The position numbers and the translations under genes were made by a program. This document shows, piece by piece, positions 1-7,852 of a stretch of 64,000 nucleotides of DNA (its first letter is position 1; every line of letters begins with the position of its first letter). The stretch spans positions 1 to 64,000 of the forward strand of contig CAYRHN010000010.1 in NCBI GenBank assembly GCA_964424115.1. The letters run 5' to 3'. This stretch comes from CAYRHN01 sp964424115 (lineage in GTDB: Bacteria; Chloroflexota; Anaerolineae; Anaerolineales; Anaerolineaceae). The notes under the pieces are model-generated. The model was not told where the DNA came from, did no database searches, and saw only the letters and a program-made list of their open reading frames with translations.

Positions 1-82
1 CATCCCGCTTCTTCTTCCTCCTCCTGACTTTCGCTCAAAGAGCCAAAGTCCAGGGATTTTTTTGTTGATCTATCTTGATCTT

Positions 83-853
83 CTACCCCATCCGGTTCCC
101 GCATTCCGGACAGAACTTGGCGCCTTTGGTATCCGTGCCGCATTTGGGGCAGATCCCGGCCGGTTGAGCAGTTTCCACTTTTGCCCCGCAGTTGGGGCAG
201 AATTTGGCTCCCATGGTTTCCGCGCCGCATTGCTTGCATTTGGCCACTTCGGGTTGCACCATCTGGGCTCCGCATTCCGGGCAGAATTTCGTCCCGACGG
301 CGGCCAGGGTGCCGTCGTTGGGGCAGCGTGCCAGCTGTGTGCTGGCGCGTTGGGCAGCGTTGGCAGCCTGCTTCATCGATTCACCAATCCCGGCAAAAGC
401 TCCACCCAAGCCAAAGGCTCCGGCGATGCCTTTGATGGCTGCCCCGGCCTGTTCGCCGCGGGCTTCGGCGATCTGCGCCGCGCGCGGGCTGTCTTCCTGG
501 CAAAAGCCGCTTTGCGTGTCAAATTCGGAGAGGCAAACGATCCGGTTGCAGGTGGGGCATTCGCCAAAATGCGTCTGCACCTGTTTCCAGGCCGCGTCCA
601 ATTGGCCTGCGTCCATCTTCATTGAATAGCGCGGATCTTCGTTGTCGACCGCGTTGGCTGCGGCATTACCTACCAGAGGAATATTGCGCAGGAAGCCCCC
701 AAAGGCCGAACGCCCGACATCTTTGGCAACTGTATTGGCGATATTGGGGTTGCTGCGGAATTCCCGCCCGCAAGAATCGCAATAAAAGATCGCGTAGGGT
801 CCTGCTCCGTCGTTGCGGATGTCATAGCGCGGCATACGTGTAAATCCAGCCAT
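83..853 (-). CDS. Multi-zinc-ribbon protein
   Basis: A 256-residue soluble protein of unknown role built from zinc ribbons. The N-terminal ribbon has C25/C28, probably completed by C99/C102 after a long insert. The C-terminal 80 residues hold three ribbons in a row (C177 with C191/C194; C206/C209 with C219/C222; C235/C238 with C248/C251), each with a KFCPxCG-type knuckle. A Gly/Ala-rich helical stretch at about 138-170 sits between. The first half of the C-terminal set has only one Cys in its first knuckle (CPND). The start is supported by AAGGAGAAGGAT directly before the ATG. Tandem ribbons of this type usually mediate protein or membrane-associated assembly; no enzyme domain is visible. The zinc-ribbon call is secure, the function is not known. 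Confidence 0.8.
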   Translation of the reverse strand: MAGFTRMPRYDIRNDGAGPYAIFYCDSCGREFRSNPNIANTVAKDVGRSAFGGFLRNIPLVGNAAANAVDNEDPRYSMKMDAGQLDAAWKQVQTHFGECPTCNRIVCLSEFDTQSGFCQEDSPRAAQIAEARGEQAGAAIKGIAGAFGLGGAFAGIGESMKQAANAAQRASTQLARCPNDGTLAAVGTKFCPECGAQMVQPEVAKCKQCGAETMGAKFCPNCGAKVETAQPAGICPKCGTDTKGAKFCPECGNRMG

Positions 854-969
854 ATCCTTCTCCTTGTTTTTTTAACATATTCCAATGAGTTTAGCAGTAG
901 TGTATTGCGCTTGCGGAGAAAAGTCAAGGCGGGCGGAAATCCAGGCTCAAAATGATTACAATTGGGTGA

Positions 970-995
970 TTTTTGACAGGTTTGCGTGTCAAAAA
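970..995. promoter_or_regulatory. Perfect 9-bp inverted repeat, probable operator
   Basis: TTTTTGACA (970-978) and TGTCAAAAA (987-995) are exact reverse complements separated by 8 bases. They lie between the divergent zinc-ribbon gene and the aldo/keto reductase gene. A TAAAAT hexamer at 1014-1019 could be the -10 box of the reductase gene, which would put the palindrome at or just upstream of its -35 region. The stem is too AT-rich to be a good terminator, and no gene ends here, so an operator is more likely. Confidence 0.45.
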
Positions 996-1049
996 TGCCG
1001 TTATTTTTTGTAGTAAAATTATCCTATTCTGATCTTCGAGGAATTAGCG

Positions 1050-2186
1050 ATGCAATACAGACAATTCGGAAAGTTGGAATGGAAGCCCTCGGCGCTGGGT
1101 TTTGGCTGCATGCGCTTGCCGATTTTAAATAACGATGCGGCCCAGATCGATGAAACGGAAGCCACTCGCATGCTGCACGCTGCTATTGAAAAGGGATTGA
1201 ATTATGTGGATACGGCTTATCCTTATCATGGCGGAAACAGTGAGTTGTTTGTGGGCCGTGCATTGCAGGGCGGTTACCGCAACTGGGTCAGCCTTGCCAC
1301 CAAACTGCCCTGCTGGCTGGTCAATGAAGCACCCGATTTCGACCGTTACCTGAACGAACAGCTGACTAAACTGCAAACTGATCATGTGGATTTCTATCTG
1401 CTGCACGCTCTCAACGAGGGTAGCTGGCACAAAGTGCGCGACCTGGGCGTGCTGGAATGGGCTGAACGGGCAAAAGCCGACGGCCGCATTCGCCATATCG
1501 GTTTCTCATTTCATGATTCATACCCGATCTTCCAGGAAATCGTGGATGCCTACCAATCCTGGAATTTCTGCCAGATTCAATACAATTTCATGGATGTGAA
1601 CAACCAGGCTGGCACGGCGGGACTGAAATACGCCGCTGCGCGCGGGTTGGGGGTGATCATCATGGAACCCTTACTGGGTGGGCGGTTGGTACGGCCTCCC
1701 CAGGCGGTGCATGATCTGTGGGAAAGCTCCCCGGTGCGGCGCAGCCCGGCCGAATGGGCCCTTCATTGGCTGTGGAACCAGCCTGAGGTCAGCCTGGTAT
1801 TGAGTGGAATGAGCACCATGCAGCAGGTGGAACAGAACCTGGATGCAGCCGAGACCAGCGGGGTGGGCATCTTCAGCCTGGACGAACTGGCCCTGGTCGA
1901 AAAAGTGCGCGCCAAATATGAGGAGTTATGCAAGATCCCCTGCACTGCTTGCGAATACTGCCAGCCGTGCCCGAACAAGGTGCGTATTCCGGCTGTTTTT
2001 GATATGTATAATGCCGCCACCATGTACAATTTGGTAGATCGCGCGCGCCAGGCATATGAACGTTTACCGATGGAAGAACGCGCCGATATGTGCATCAGCT
2101 GCCGCGAGTGCGAGGAGAAATGTCCACAGAAGATCCTGATCAGCGAGTGGATGCCGGAAGTACACGAATTCCTATCCCGCCAGTGA
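1050..2186 (+). CDS. Aldo/keto reductase with C-terminal 4Fe-4S ferredoxin domain
   Basis: NAD(P)H-linked oxidoreductase of the COG1453 type: an aldo/keto reductase TIM barrel (about 1-285) fused to a ferredoxin-like tail. The barrel shows the opening GFGCMRLP, the catalytic-region segment NYVDTAYPYHGG (Asp and Tyr near 54-59), the Lys-containing ATKLP strand and FYLLHAL with the active-site His. The tail has CTACEYCQPCP and later CISCRECEEKCP, the eight cysteines for two 4Fe-4S clusters, suggesting electron transfer to or from ferredoxin partners. Length 378 is normal for this subfamily. GAGGA precedes the ATG. It stands alone, followed by a terminator at 2208-2235. The substrate cannot be told from the sequence. 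Confidence 0.9.
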   Translation: MQYRQFGKLEWKPSALGFGCMRLPILNNDAAQIDETEATRMLHAAIEKGLNYVDTAYPYHGGNSELFVGRALQGGYRNWVSLATKLPCWLVNEAPDFDRYLNEQLTKLQTDHVDFYLLHALNEGSWHKVRDLGVLEWAERAKADGRIRHIGFSFHDSYPIFQEIVDAYQSWNFCQIQYNFMDVNNQAGTAGLKYAAARGLGVIIMEPLLGGRLVRPPQAVHDLWESSPVRRSPAEWALHWLWNQPEVSLVLSGMSTMQQVEQNLDAAETSGVGIFSLDELALVEKVRAKYEELCKIPCTACEYCQPCPNKVRIPAVFDMYNAATMYNLVDRARQAYERLPMEERADMCISCRECEEKCPQKILISEWMPEVHEFLSRQ

Positions 2187-2207
2187 TCCTTTTTGATCTT
2201 GCCAATC

Positions 2208-2235
2208 AAGGACGGGGTATCCCCGTCCTTTTCTT
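2208..2235 (+). terminator. Intrinsic terminator after aldo/keto reductase
   Basis: A 10-bp perfect stem (2208-2217 with 2221-2230, AAGGACGGGG/CCCCGTCCTT) with a 3-base loop, followed by TTCTT. It separates the reductase gene from the ABC exporter gene, whose ATG lies 42 bases further on. Confidence 0.75.
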
Positions 2236-2276
2236 ACGGGTAGATTTCCAATATTGATCATTTTGGGACCCTTTAA

Positions 2277-4013
2277 ATGAAATCTCTTTCCTTTGTGTTC
2301 AACTTTGCCAAAAAATATTATGTACCGCTGCTTGTGACCGTAGTCAGCATGCTCCTGCTGGTTGGAGCCCAACTGCTCATCCCGGCCATCGTCCGTGCCC
2401 TGGTCGCTGCGGTGACCACCACGCCGCTAGCGCCGGAAACCTTGACGTTCATCGATCAGCTTACCGTGATCGTCTTGCTGGTCTTCGTCGCACGGGGAGT
2501 CCTGCAGTTCTTGCGTTCTTACCTGGCCCATATTGCCGGGTGGGGCGTGGTAGCTGATGCGCGCAAATACGTTTTTGACCATCTTCAACGCCTCTGGCTG
2601 CGCTTTTACGAGGATAAGCAAACCGGCCAGATGATGTCTCGGGTGGTGAATGATACCGATCTGTTTGAACAATTGATCTCGCACGCCATCCCGGATGTGG
2701 CGGTCAATGCACTCACTTTTGTTGGCGTGATGTTGGTGCTGCTCAGCATCAACGTGACCCTGACGCTCTTCGCCATGATCCCGATCCCCTTGATCGTCAT
2801 TTCCCTGCGCTTGTACGCCAAACGGGTGCGCCCGGCCTTTGTAAACCGCCAAAAAGAACTGGGAGAGCTGAATGCCATCCTCAACGACAATATTTCCGGC
2901 ATCCGCGAGATCAAAGCTTTTGCCCGCGAGGAGGAATCCCTCGCCCGCGTGGGCAAGGGGATCGACCGCTACCGCACCTCGCTGCTCAGCGCCTTGCGTC
3001 TGATGGCCACCTTCCAGCCCTTCGTGGATTTCACTTCTTCTTTAGGTACGCTGGTAGTGATCTATTTTGGGGGACGTCTGGCTTATGAGGGCACCATGCC
3101 GGTTGCGGATTTGGTGGCCTTTTTCCTCTACCTGGATCAATTTTACCAACCCGTGCGCAATCTGAGCGGCGCCTGGGAAGCGGTGCAGAATTCCCTGGCC
3201 GGGGCTGACCGGGTGGCCGATCTGCTGCGGGAAGAACCGGAGCCGCACAACCTTCCGTCGGCGGTGGCCTTGACGGCGCGCGCCGAAGGGCACATTGGTT
3301 TTGAGCAGGTTGATTTCCGTTACAGCCAGGGCGAACCGGTGTTGGAGGGGATCAACCTGGATATTCCTGCGCACAGCCTGACCGCCCTGGTTGGCCCGAC
3401 CGGGGTGGGCAAGTCTACCTTGGTCAGCCTGATCCCCCGCTTCCATGATGTGACTGGGGGGCGCATCACCCTGGATGGACAGGATATCAAATCTCTGCGC
3501 CTGGACAGCCTGCGCAAGCAGATCAGCATAGTGCTGCAAGATGTTTTTCTCTTCCACGGAACCGTGCGGCAAAACATCCTCTTTGGCCGCCCGGATGCTA
3601 GCGAGGCAGAGATGGATGCGGCTGCCCGGGCTGCCAACGCCTTGGAATTCATTGAACGCCTTCCCGAGGGCTATGACACGTTGATCGGGGAGCGCGGGGT
3701 CAAGCTCTCGGGTGGGCAAAAACAACGCCTCTCCATCGCCCGGGCGGTTCTGAAGGATGCCCCGATCCTGATCCTGGATGAGGCCACCTCTTCAGTGGAT
3801 ACCGAGACGGAGTTGCTCATCCAGCAGGCGTTGGAACGCTTGATGATGGGTCGCACGACGATCATTATTGCCCACCGCCTCTCCACCATTCGCAACGCCG
3901 ACCGCATCGTTGTTTTGGAAGGCCGCCAGATCGCCGAGATGGGCACGCATGCCGAGTTATTGGCCCGCGATGGCCTGTATCACCGATTGGTAACGGTGCA
4001 AAGCAATGTCTAA
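2277..4013 (+). CDS. ABC exporter, fused membrane and ATPase domains
   Basis: Half-transporter of the MsbA/LmrA/BmrA type, 578 residues, working as a dimer to export lipids, drugs or peptides. The N-terminal ~310 residues carry six hydrophobic segments (first at about 15-40). The ATPase domain has Walker A GPTGVGKST near 376, the Q-loop, signature LSGGQKQR near 477, Walker B LILDEATSS near 497 and the switch His in IIAHRLST. All catalytic motifs are intact. No neighbouring partner half-transporter is present, so a homodimer is likely. It overlaps the convergent DUF5714 gene by 4 bases at the 3' end. The substrate is unknown; export direction is inferred from the fused architecture. Confidence 0.93.
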   Translation: MKSLSFVFNFAKKYYVPLLVTVVSMLLLVGAQLLIPAIVRALVAAVTTTPLAPETLTFIDQLTVIVLLVFVARGVLQFLRSYLAHIAGWGVVADARKYVFDHLQRLWLRFYEDKQTGQMMSRVVNDTDLFEQLISHAIPDVAVNALTFVGVMLVLLSINVTLTLFAMIPIPLIVISLRLYAKRVRPAFVNRQKELGELNAILNDNISGIREIKAFAREEESLARVGKGIDRYRTSLLSALRLMATFQPFVDFTSSLGTLVVIYFGGRLAYEGTMPVADLVAFFLYLDQFYQPVRNLSGAWEAVQNSLAGADRVADLLREEPEPHNLPSAVALTARAEGHIGFEQVDFRYSQGEPVLEGINLDIPAHSLTALVGPTGVGKSTLVSLIPRFHDVTGGRITLDGQDIKSLRLDSLRKQISIVLQDVFLFHGTVRQNILFGRPDASEAEMDAAARAANALEFIERLPEGYDTLIGERGVKLSGGQKQRLSIARAVLKDAPILILDEATSSVDTETELLIQQALERLMMGRTTIIIAHRLSTIRNADRIVVLEGRQIAEMGTHAELLARDGLYHRLVTVQSNV

Positions 4014-4714
4014 GAGTTTTTAAAGAATTGGCACTCGTTGCCCAGGCACTCCCGGTTGAATGCGCTGAATTCACAAGAAAAATCCCGGGTGGTGGGCAGG
4101 TTCACTTGGAAGGTATCCCGCAGAAAATCCGTGGCGCTGTGCAGCGCGAGGTAGGTATCTCGCTTGCAGCAACGCGGGCCGCCGCATTCAGCAATGCGCA
4201 TCAAACTTTGCGCGGTCATCAGGTTGCTCAGTCGCCATTCGGCGTGTGAAAGCGGGGTGGCCCCGGTGACCAGGCTGATGAAGATGCCTGTGCCCATGCC
4301 GGCTCCGCACGAACCGTGCGTGCCGCAAAAGCCGCCTTTCACTTCTTCGGCACGTTTACGCGCTTTTTTCAGCTTGCCCTCTTTCGCTGCGGGATCCTGA
4401 AGATGGTTGTAATAGGCGGCCAGCAGCACTGCCGGAACGAGAAAATGGTGCTCCGGTCCGTGCATTTTTACAACCGGGTTGCGCATCAGCGTGACCGCCA
4501 TCTCCAGCGGATCCTCTCCGGTGGCTGCCTGACAATAGGTTTCGATCAGGTCATTGGCAGAAAGGCCGTGGCAATTGTCGCAAATATAATGCCCGGCCTG
4601 GCAGCGCACCTCTGCCTGAAAGGTCTTGCCGCAATACGCACATACCAGAGAATGAACCTCCGGCAGATATTCCAATTCTTGCCCGCATACCATACATCCA
4701 GATTTGTAGCTCAT
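4010..4714 (-). CDS. Cys-rich DUF5714-family protein in arsenic operon
   Basis: A 234-residue cytoplasmic protein matching DUF5714 in its pattern. The N-terminal third has paired cysteines (CMVCG, CAYCG, then CQAGHYICDNCHG), a rubredoxin/zinc-knuckle-like metal site. Further conserved-looking motifs are the HGPEHHFLVPA segment near 85-95 and a Gly/Cys stretch GFCGTHGSCGAGMG near 128-141. A CGGPRCCKRD motif follows at about 175-184. It starts 19 bases after acr3 stops, on the same strand, with AAAGGTCAACAA before the ATG, so it is very likely the third gene of arsR-acr3-DUF5714. The many thiols would suit metalloid or Fe-S binding, but this is inference; no reaction is established for this gene here. 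The 3' end overlaps the convergent ABC exporter gene by 4 bases. Confidence 0.75.
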   Translation of the reverse strand: MSYKSGCMVCGQELEYLPEVHSLVCAYCGKTFQAEVRCQAGHYICDNCHGLSANDLIETYCQAATGEDPLEMAVTLMRNPVVKMHGPEHHFLVPAVLLAAYYNHLQDPAAKEGKLKKARKRAEEVKGGFCGTHGSCGAGMGTGIFISLVTGATPLSHAEWRLSNLMTAQSLMRIAECGGPRCCKRDTYLALHSATDFLRDTFQVNLPTTRDFSCEFSAFNRECLGNECQFFKNS

Positions 4715-4733
4715 TTGTTGACCTTTTTACCGA

Positions 4734-5795
4734 TTAAACTTTATTTTGGGGAAATAATTTCTTTTGGAGCCAAAATGCCACATTCACCAATCCGATCATT
4801 ACCGGCACTTCTACCAACGGTCCGACCACCGCGGAGAAGGCTTGTTTGGAACCGAGTCCAAACACTGCCACAGCAACTGCGATGGCCAGCTCAAAATTGT
4901 TGGATGCTGCTGTGAAGGAAAGCGTGGCGGTTTGCCGGTAATCTGCTCCAACTAGTTTGCCCAAAACAAAGCTGATCAGGAACATCACCACAAAATAGAT
5001 CAACAAAGGAATGGCGATCAGGATCACATCTCCGGGGATGGTGACGATCAACTGGCCCTTCAAGCTGAACATGACCAGGATCGTGAAAAGCAGTGCAATC
5101 AGGGTAATGGGGCTGACCTTGGGAATGAATTTGGTGTAATACCATTCCTTGCCTTTGATCCGGGTGAGGATCATGTTGGTCATAAACCCGGCTATGAAGG
5201 GAATACCCAGGTAGATGAACACACTTTGCGCGATTTGCCCTATGGAAATATTGACGGTACTTCCTTTCGGCAGGCCAAAAGCAGTCGGCAGGACGGTGAT
5301 GAACAGGTATGCATAGACACTATAAAATAGAACCTGAAAAATGCTGTTAAAGGCCACCAACCCGGCGGCATATTCATTATCGCCTTTTGCCAGCTCATTC
5401 CACACGATCACCATTGCGATACAGCGTGCCAGGCCGATCAAAATCAATCCCTCCATATAGGCTGGTTGTCCGCGTAAGAAAAGGATCGCCAATACAAACA
5501 TCAAGATCGGGCCAATCACCCAGTTTTGCAGGAGCGAAAGCCCCAGCACTTTCCAATTACGGAACACCTTTCCTAATTCGTTATAATGTACTTTGGCCAG
5601 AGGGGGGTACATCATCAGGATCAAGCCAATGGCAATGGGAACATTGGTGGTGCCAACCTGGAATTGGTTGATGAAGCTCTCCACTCCTGGAATAAAATAT
5701 CCCAGGCCAACCCCGACCGCCATGGCCAGGAAGATCCACAGGGTCAGGTACCGGTCGAGGAAAGAAAGCCGTTTGGTTGTCTTCGTATTTTCCAT
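4734..5795 (-). CDS. acr3: ACR3-family arsenite efflux permease
   Basis: Inner-membrane arsenite/antimonite exporter of the ACR3 (bile acid:sodium symporter) superfamily, 353 residues with about ten hydrophobic segments. Family-typical stretches include LDRYLTLWIFLAMAVGVGLG at the N-terminus, PIAIGLILMMYPPLAKV, and IGLARCIAMVIVWNELAKGD with the Cys known to be essential in ACR3 proteins. TAASNNFELAIAVAVAVFG near the C-terminus is also diagnostic. An upstream in-frame ATG at 5828 would overlap arsR; the start at 5795 is preferred because AAAGGTGA lies 6 bases before it. It follows arsR by 4 bases, so efflux should be induced when ArsR releases the operator. Confidence 0.95.
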   Translation of the reverse strand: MENTKTTKRLSFLDRYLTLWIFLAMAVGVGLGYFIPGVESFINQFQVGTTNVPIAIGLILMMYPPLAKVHYNELGKVFRNWKVLGLSLLQNWVIGPILMFVLAILFLRGQPAYMEGLILIGLARCIAMVIVWNELAKGDNEYAAGLVAFNSIFQVLFYSVYAYLFITVLPTAFGLPKGSTVNISIGQIAQSVFIYLGIPFIAGFMTNMILTRIKGKEWYYTKFIPKVSPITLIALLFTILVMFSLKGQLIVTIPGDVILIAIPLLIYFVVMFLISFVLGKLVGADYRQTATLSFTAASNNFELAIAVAVAVFGLGSKQAFSAVVGPLVEVPVMIGLVNVAFWLQKKLFPQNKV

Positions 5796-5799
5796 AGCA

Positions 5800-6222
5800 T
5801 CACCTTTGTGAACTGGGATTCTTATCATTCGGTTTCTTACAAATTAGTCGAGGTTCGAGACTGGGATTGCAATAAGGACACGGGCAACCGGCAACAGGGT
5901 TGGTTGGCGGTTTGAGCGCAGCTTCGTTAAGGCCCGCCAGTTTACCCAATTGCTGCAGTAAAACCAGCATATCGGGCTGCCGCAAGTTATAAAAGATGTG
6001 CCGCCCAACCCGGCGATTCCCCACCAGCCCGGCTTTTTTCAGTAGGGTCAGATGCTGTGAAATGGCGGCCTGACGCATGCCCAGCACACTTTCCAGGTGA
6101 CAAACACAAGCCTCATTATCCGCCAGCACAGCCAGGATTTGCAGGCGCGCCGGCTGACCGATTAACTGGATGAAATCGGACAGGCGTTGTTGCCCGACAG
6201 GAAAGGATATATTCGTCATCAC
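5800..6222 (-). CDS. arsR: ArsR-family metalloid-responsive repressor
   Basis: Winged-helix repressor of the ArsR/SmtB family, 140 residues, controlling arsR-acr3-DUF5714. The metal-sensing helix shows ACVCHLE, the CxC arrangement used for As(III) binding, followed by the recognition helix MRQAAISQHLTLLKKAGLV. Unusually, the tail beyond the wing carries more cysteines (GCPCPYC near 113-119 and a further Cys near 129) ending in a basic, polar extension; these could add metal ligands. Codons GTG and ATG follow each other at the start (6222 and 6219); both lie inside a perfect palindrome (6207-6230). The nearest purine-rich site is some 14 bases upstream, so the translational start is not certain. 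Confidence 0.93.
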   Translation of the reverse strand: MMTNISFPVGQQRLSDFIQLIGQPARLQILAVLADNEACVCHLESVLGMRQAAISQHLTLLKKAGLVGNRRVGRHIFYNLRQPDMLVLLQQLGKLAGLNEAALKPPTNPVAGCPCPYCNPSLEPRLICKKPNDKNPSSQR

Positions 6223-6230
6223 GAATATAT
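6207..6230. promoter_or_regulatory. Perfect 10-bp palindromic operator over arsR start
   Basis: ATATATTCGT (6207-6216) and ACGAATATAT (6221-6230) are exact reverse complements with a 4-base spacer that contains the arsR ATG. The size and symmetry fit an ArsR-type operator, but the position over the start codon rather than at -35/-10 is unusual and suggests either a very short leader or a translational component. Confidence 0.65.
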
Positions 6231-6276
6231 TGTATTCCCCTTCTTGAATTCCTACAAGGATAAAGGAAAGGAATTT

Positions 6277-6918
6277 TCAGCTTAGATGCTGGTGCAGGAA
6301 GTCCGTTGTGCGTTCCCAGGCCAGGCGGGCGGCAGCGGGGTTGAAGGCGTCCGGGCGGTCATCCTCAAAGAACCAGTGACCCGTACCCGGATAGGTATAG
6401 AAGTCCACCGGGCGCCCGGCAGTTCGCAGGTTCTTTTCCATCTTCTTTACTCCGGAAGCCGACGTGTAGGGATCACTTTCAGCAAAATGTCCCTGGAAAG
6501 CGGCCTCAGATGCGGAAAGATCCTGCCCGGATGCGCCGTAGAAGACGGTCACTGCGCCGATGCCTTCAGGATGTTCACCGGCCAGCCACAGGCTAAGATA
6601 AGCCCCCAGGGAAAATCCAATCAGGCCGGTCTTGGGAGCGGTTACTGCCGGATGGGAACGCAGGGCTGCCTGAGCGGCAAGGATTTCCTCTGCTGCCCGG
6701 GCACGGTTCATCTTTCCGCGCAATTTCTCAGCTTCTTCGATCGTTTGGGCGATCCTGCCGTGATACAGGTCCGGAGCCAATACTACAAAACCCTCTCGGC
6801 TCAATCTCTGGCAAAAAGATTGGATGAATTCGTTCAGTCCCCACCATGCATGCAGCACGAACACCCCAGGGCCTTTGCCTGAAGAAGGAAGCAAGATGAA
6901 ATATGGAGATGATTCCAT
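6277..6918 (-). CDS. Dienelactone hydrolase-family alpha/beta hydrolase
   Basis: Cytoplasmic alpha/beta hydrolase of 213 residues with the DLH family layout: GVFVLHAWWGLNEF oxyanion region, VVLAPDLYHG, then the nucleophile elbow GLIGFSLGA, the acid region FAESDPYT and the catalytic His in YPGTGHWFFED. The nucleophile position is Ser in GFSLGA rather than the Cys of classical carboxymethylenebutenolidase, so true dienelactone hydrolysis is doubtful; a general ester or lactone substrate is more likely. Start chosen for AAAGGAGCCCTCA before the ATG. It is last in a leftward row of genes with short gaps (22 bases to the next gene). Confidence 0.88.
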   Translation of the reverse strand: MESSPYFILLPSSGKGPGVFVLHAWWGLNEFIQSFCQRLSREGFVVLAPDLYHGRIAQTIEEAEKLRGKMNRARAAEEILAAQAALRSHPAVTAPKTGLIGFSLGAYLSLWLAGEHPEGIGAVTVFYGASGQDLSASEAAFQGHFAESDPYTSASGVKKMEKNLRTAGRPVDFYTYPGTGHWFFEDDRPDAFNPAAARLAWERTTDFLHQHLS

Positions 6919-6940
6919 TGAGGGCTCCTTTCAGCCGTGA

Positions 6941-7834
6941 TTAGCGATTATTTTTAGCCAGCCAACCAGCCAATGGTTCTTCGGCCGCCAATCCATTGAG
7001 GGTTGTAGGGTATTCAAAGGCATCTTCATAGACAGGGACAGTCAATGCGTTCAAGCTTGCCGCTTGTAGGGCAGGGGGAACACGTTGGTGAAGGTGCAGC
7101 GGGTAACTGTAATCCGGGGGAAGCAAGCGCAGGCCTGTCTCGGGAATATCGCGGGTCAGCAACGCACTCAGCACAGCCTGGTGAAGGAAAATCTTTTGTA
7201 ATTCACTGGCGCAGGCTCCAACCTGATAGCTTGCATCCAGGATCAATTCCTCAAAGCTGCGCAGCCAGGCGCGCATCAAGCCGAGCACAGTATCCACCGC
7301 AAAACAATGCGTATTGAAGTATGGGCGGATTTGCTGTCCGTCGGTGAATGAGGTGATGGAATAGGGGGCTTCTTGCAGGCCGATTGAGCTGTAGATGGTG
7401 CTCCAATAAGCATTTAACGGCTGGGATGCGAGTGAACCGACGTTACGCAAATGCACCGGGCGGAAGGCGGCCTTGGTTGTACCCTCCAGAGAGAACAACA
7501 GCGGCGGGCGGGTGACCAAGCAGCCAGGATTGACCCACACCAACGTGCCTACCAGCTTACCGGTCATGGCTTCGGCCTGGGCGCAGGCAGCCGCTTTGTC
7601 AGCGAAGGGATATTTTTGTATCCGTTCTGCAATTTCCAACGGGAATAAATGGATATTCTCTGTGCCGTGCCGCAGGCTTTCTGGAGCAAGCCGGGAAGGG
7701 TGAAAAACCCAAATCGGCGCATCCGACAACTCTCCGCCAAAACGGCGCAGACTGGCGGAAAACAGGCGTGCACTGCTTTCTTCTTCAGCGTTGTTCACCA
7801 GGGTTACGAAAACTAGAGAGGGGGGGTAGAGCAT
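6941..7834 (-). CDS. Uncharacterised protein, possibly glycosyltransferase-like fold
   Basis: I do not recognise this 297-residue protein. There is no signal peptide and no membrane segment. The N-terminus, LVFVTLVNNAEEESSARLF, followed by APIWVFHP and LVWVNPGCLVTRPP, reads like the alternating strands of a nucleotide-sugar-binding Rossmann-type (GT-A) domain, but the usual Asp-x-Asp metal motif is not seen at the expected place. A helical region around 175-225 contains several aromatic and His residues. AAGGAGCCTGAC precedes the ATG. It lies 18 bases after an EamA transporter gene and 22 before a hydrolase gene, so it is probably co-transcribed with both. Confidence 0.6.
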   Translation of the reverse strand: MLYPPSLVFVTLVNNAEEESSARLFSASLRRFGGELSDAPIWVFHPSRLAPESLRHGTENIHLFPLEIAERIQKYPFADKAAACAQAEAMTGKLVGTLVWVNPGCLVTRPPLLFSLEGTTKAAFRPVHLRNVGSLASQPLNAYWSTIYSSIGLQEAPYSITSFTDGQQIRPYFNTHCFAVDTVLGLMRAWLRSFEELILDASYQVGACASELQKIFLHQAVLSALLTRDIPETGLRLLPPDYSYPLHLHQRVPPALQAASLNALTVPVYEDAFEYPTTLNGLAAEEPLAGWLAKNNR

Positions 7835-7852
7835 GTCAGGCTCCTTTTTCCT

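Noticed and set aside
1..82. A minus-strand frame open to the window edge, acidic (SESQEEEEEAG-like), beginning near 82
   Set aside because: No start codon with a ribosome site is visible and only about 25 codons are in the window; it may be the start of the next gene but cannot be supported.
973..978. TTGACA as the -35 box of the reductase gene
   Set aside because: No -10 box lies 16-18 bases downstream; it is one arm of a palindrome instead.
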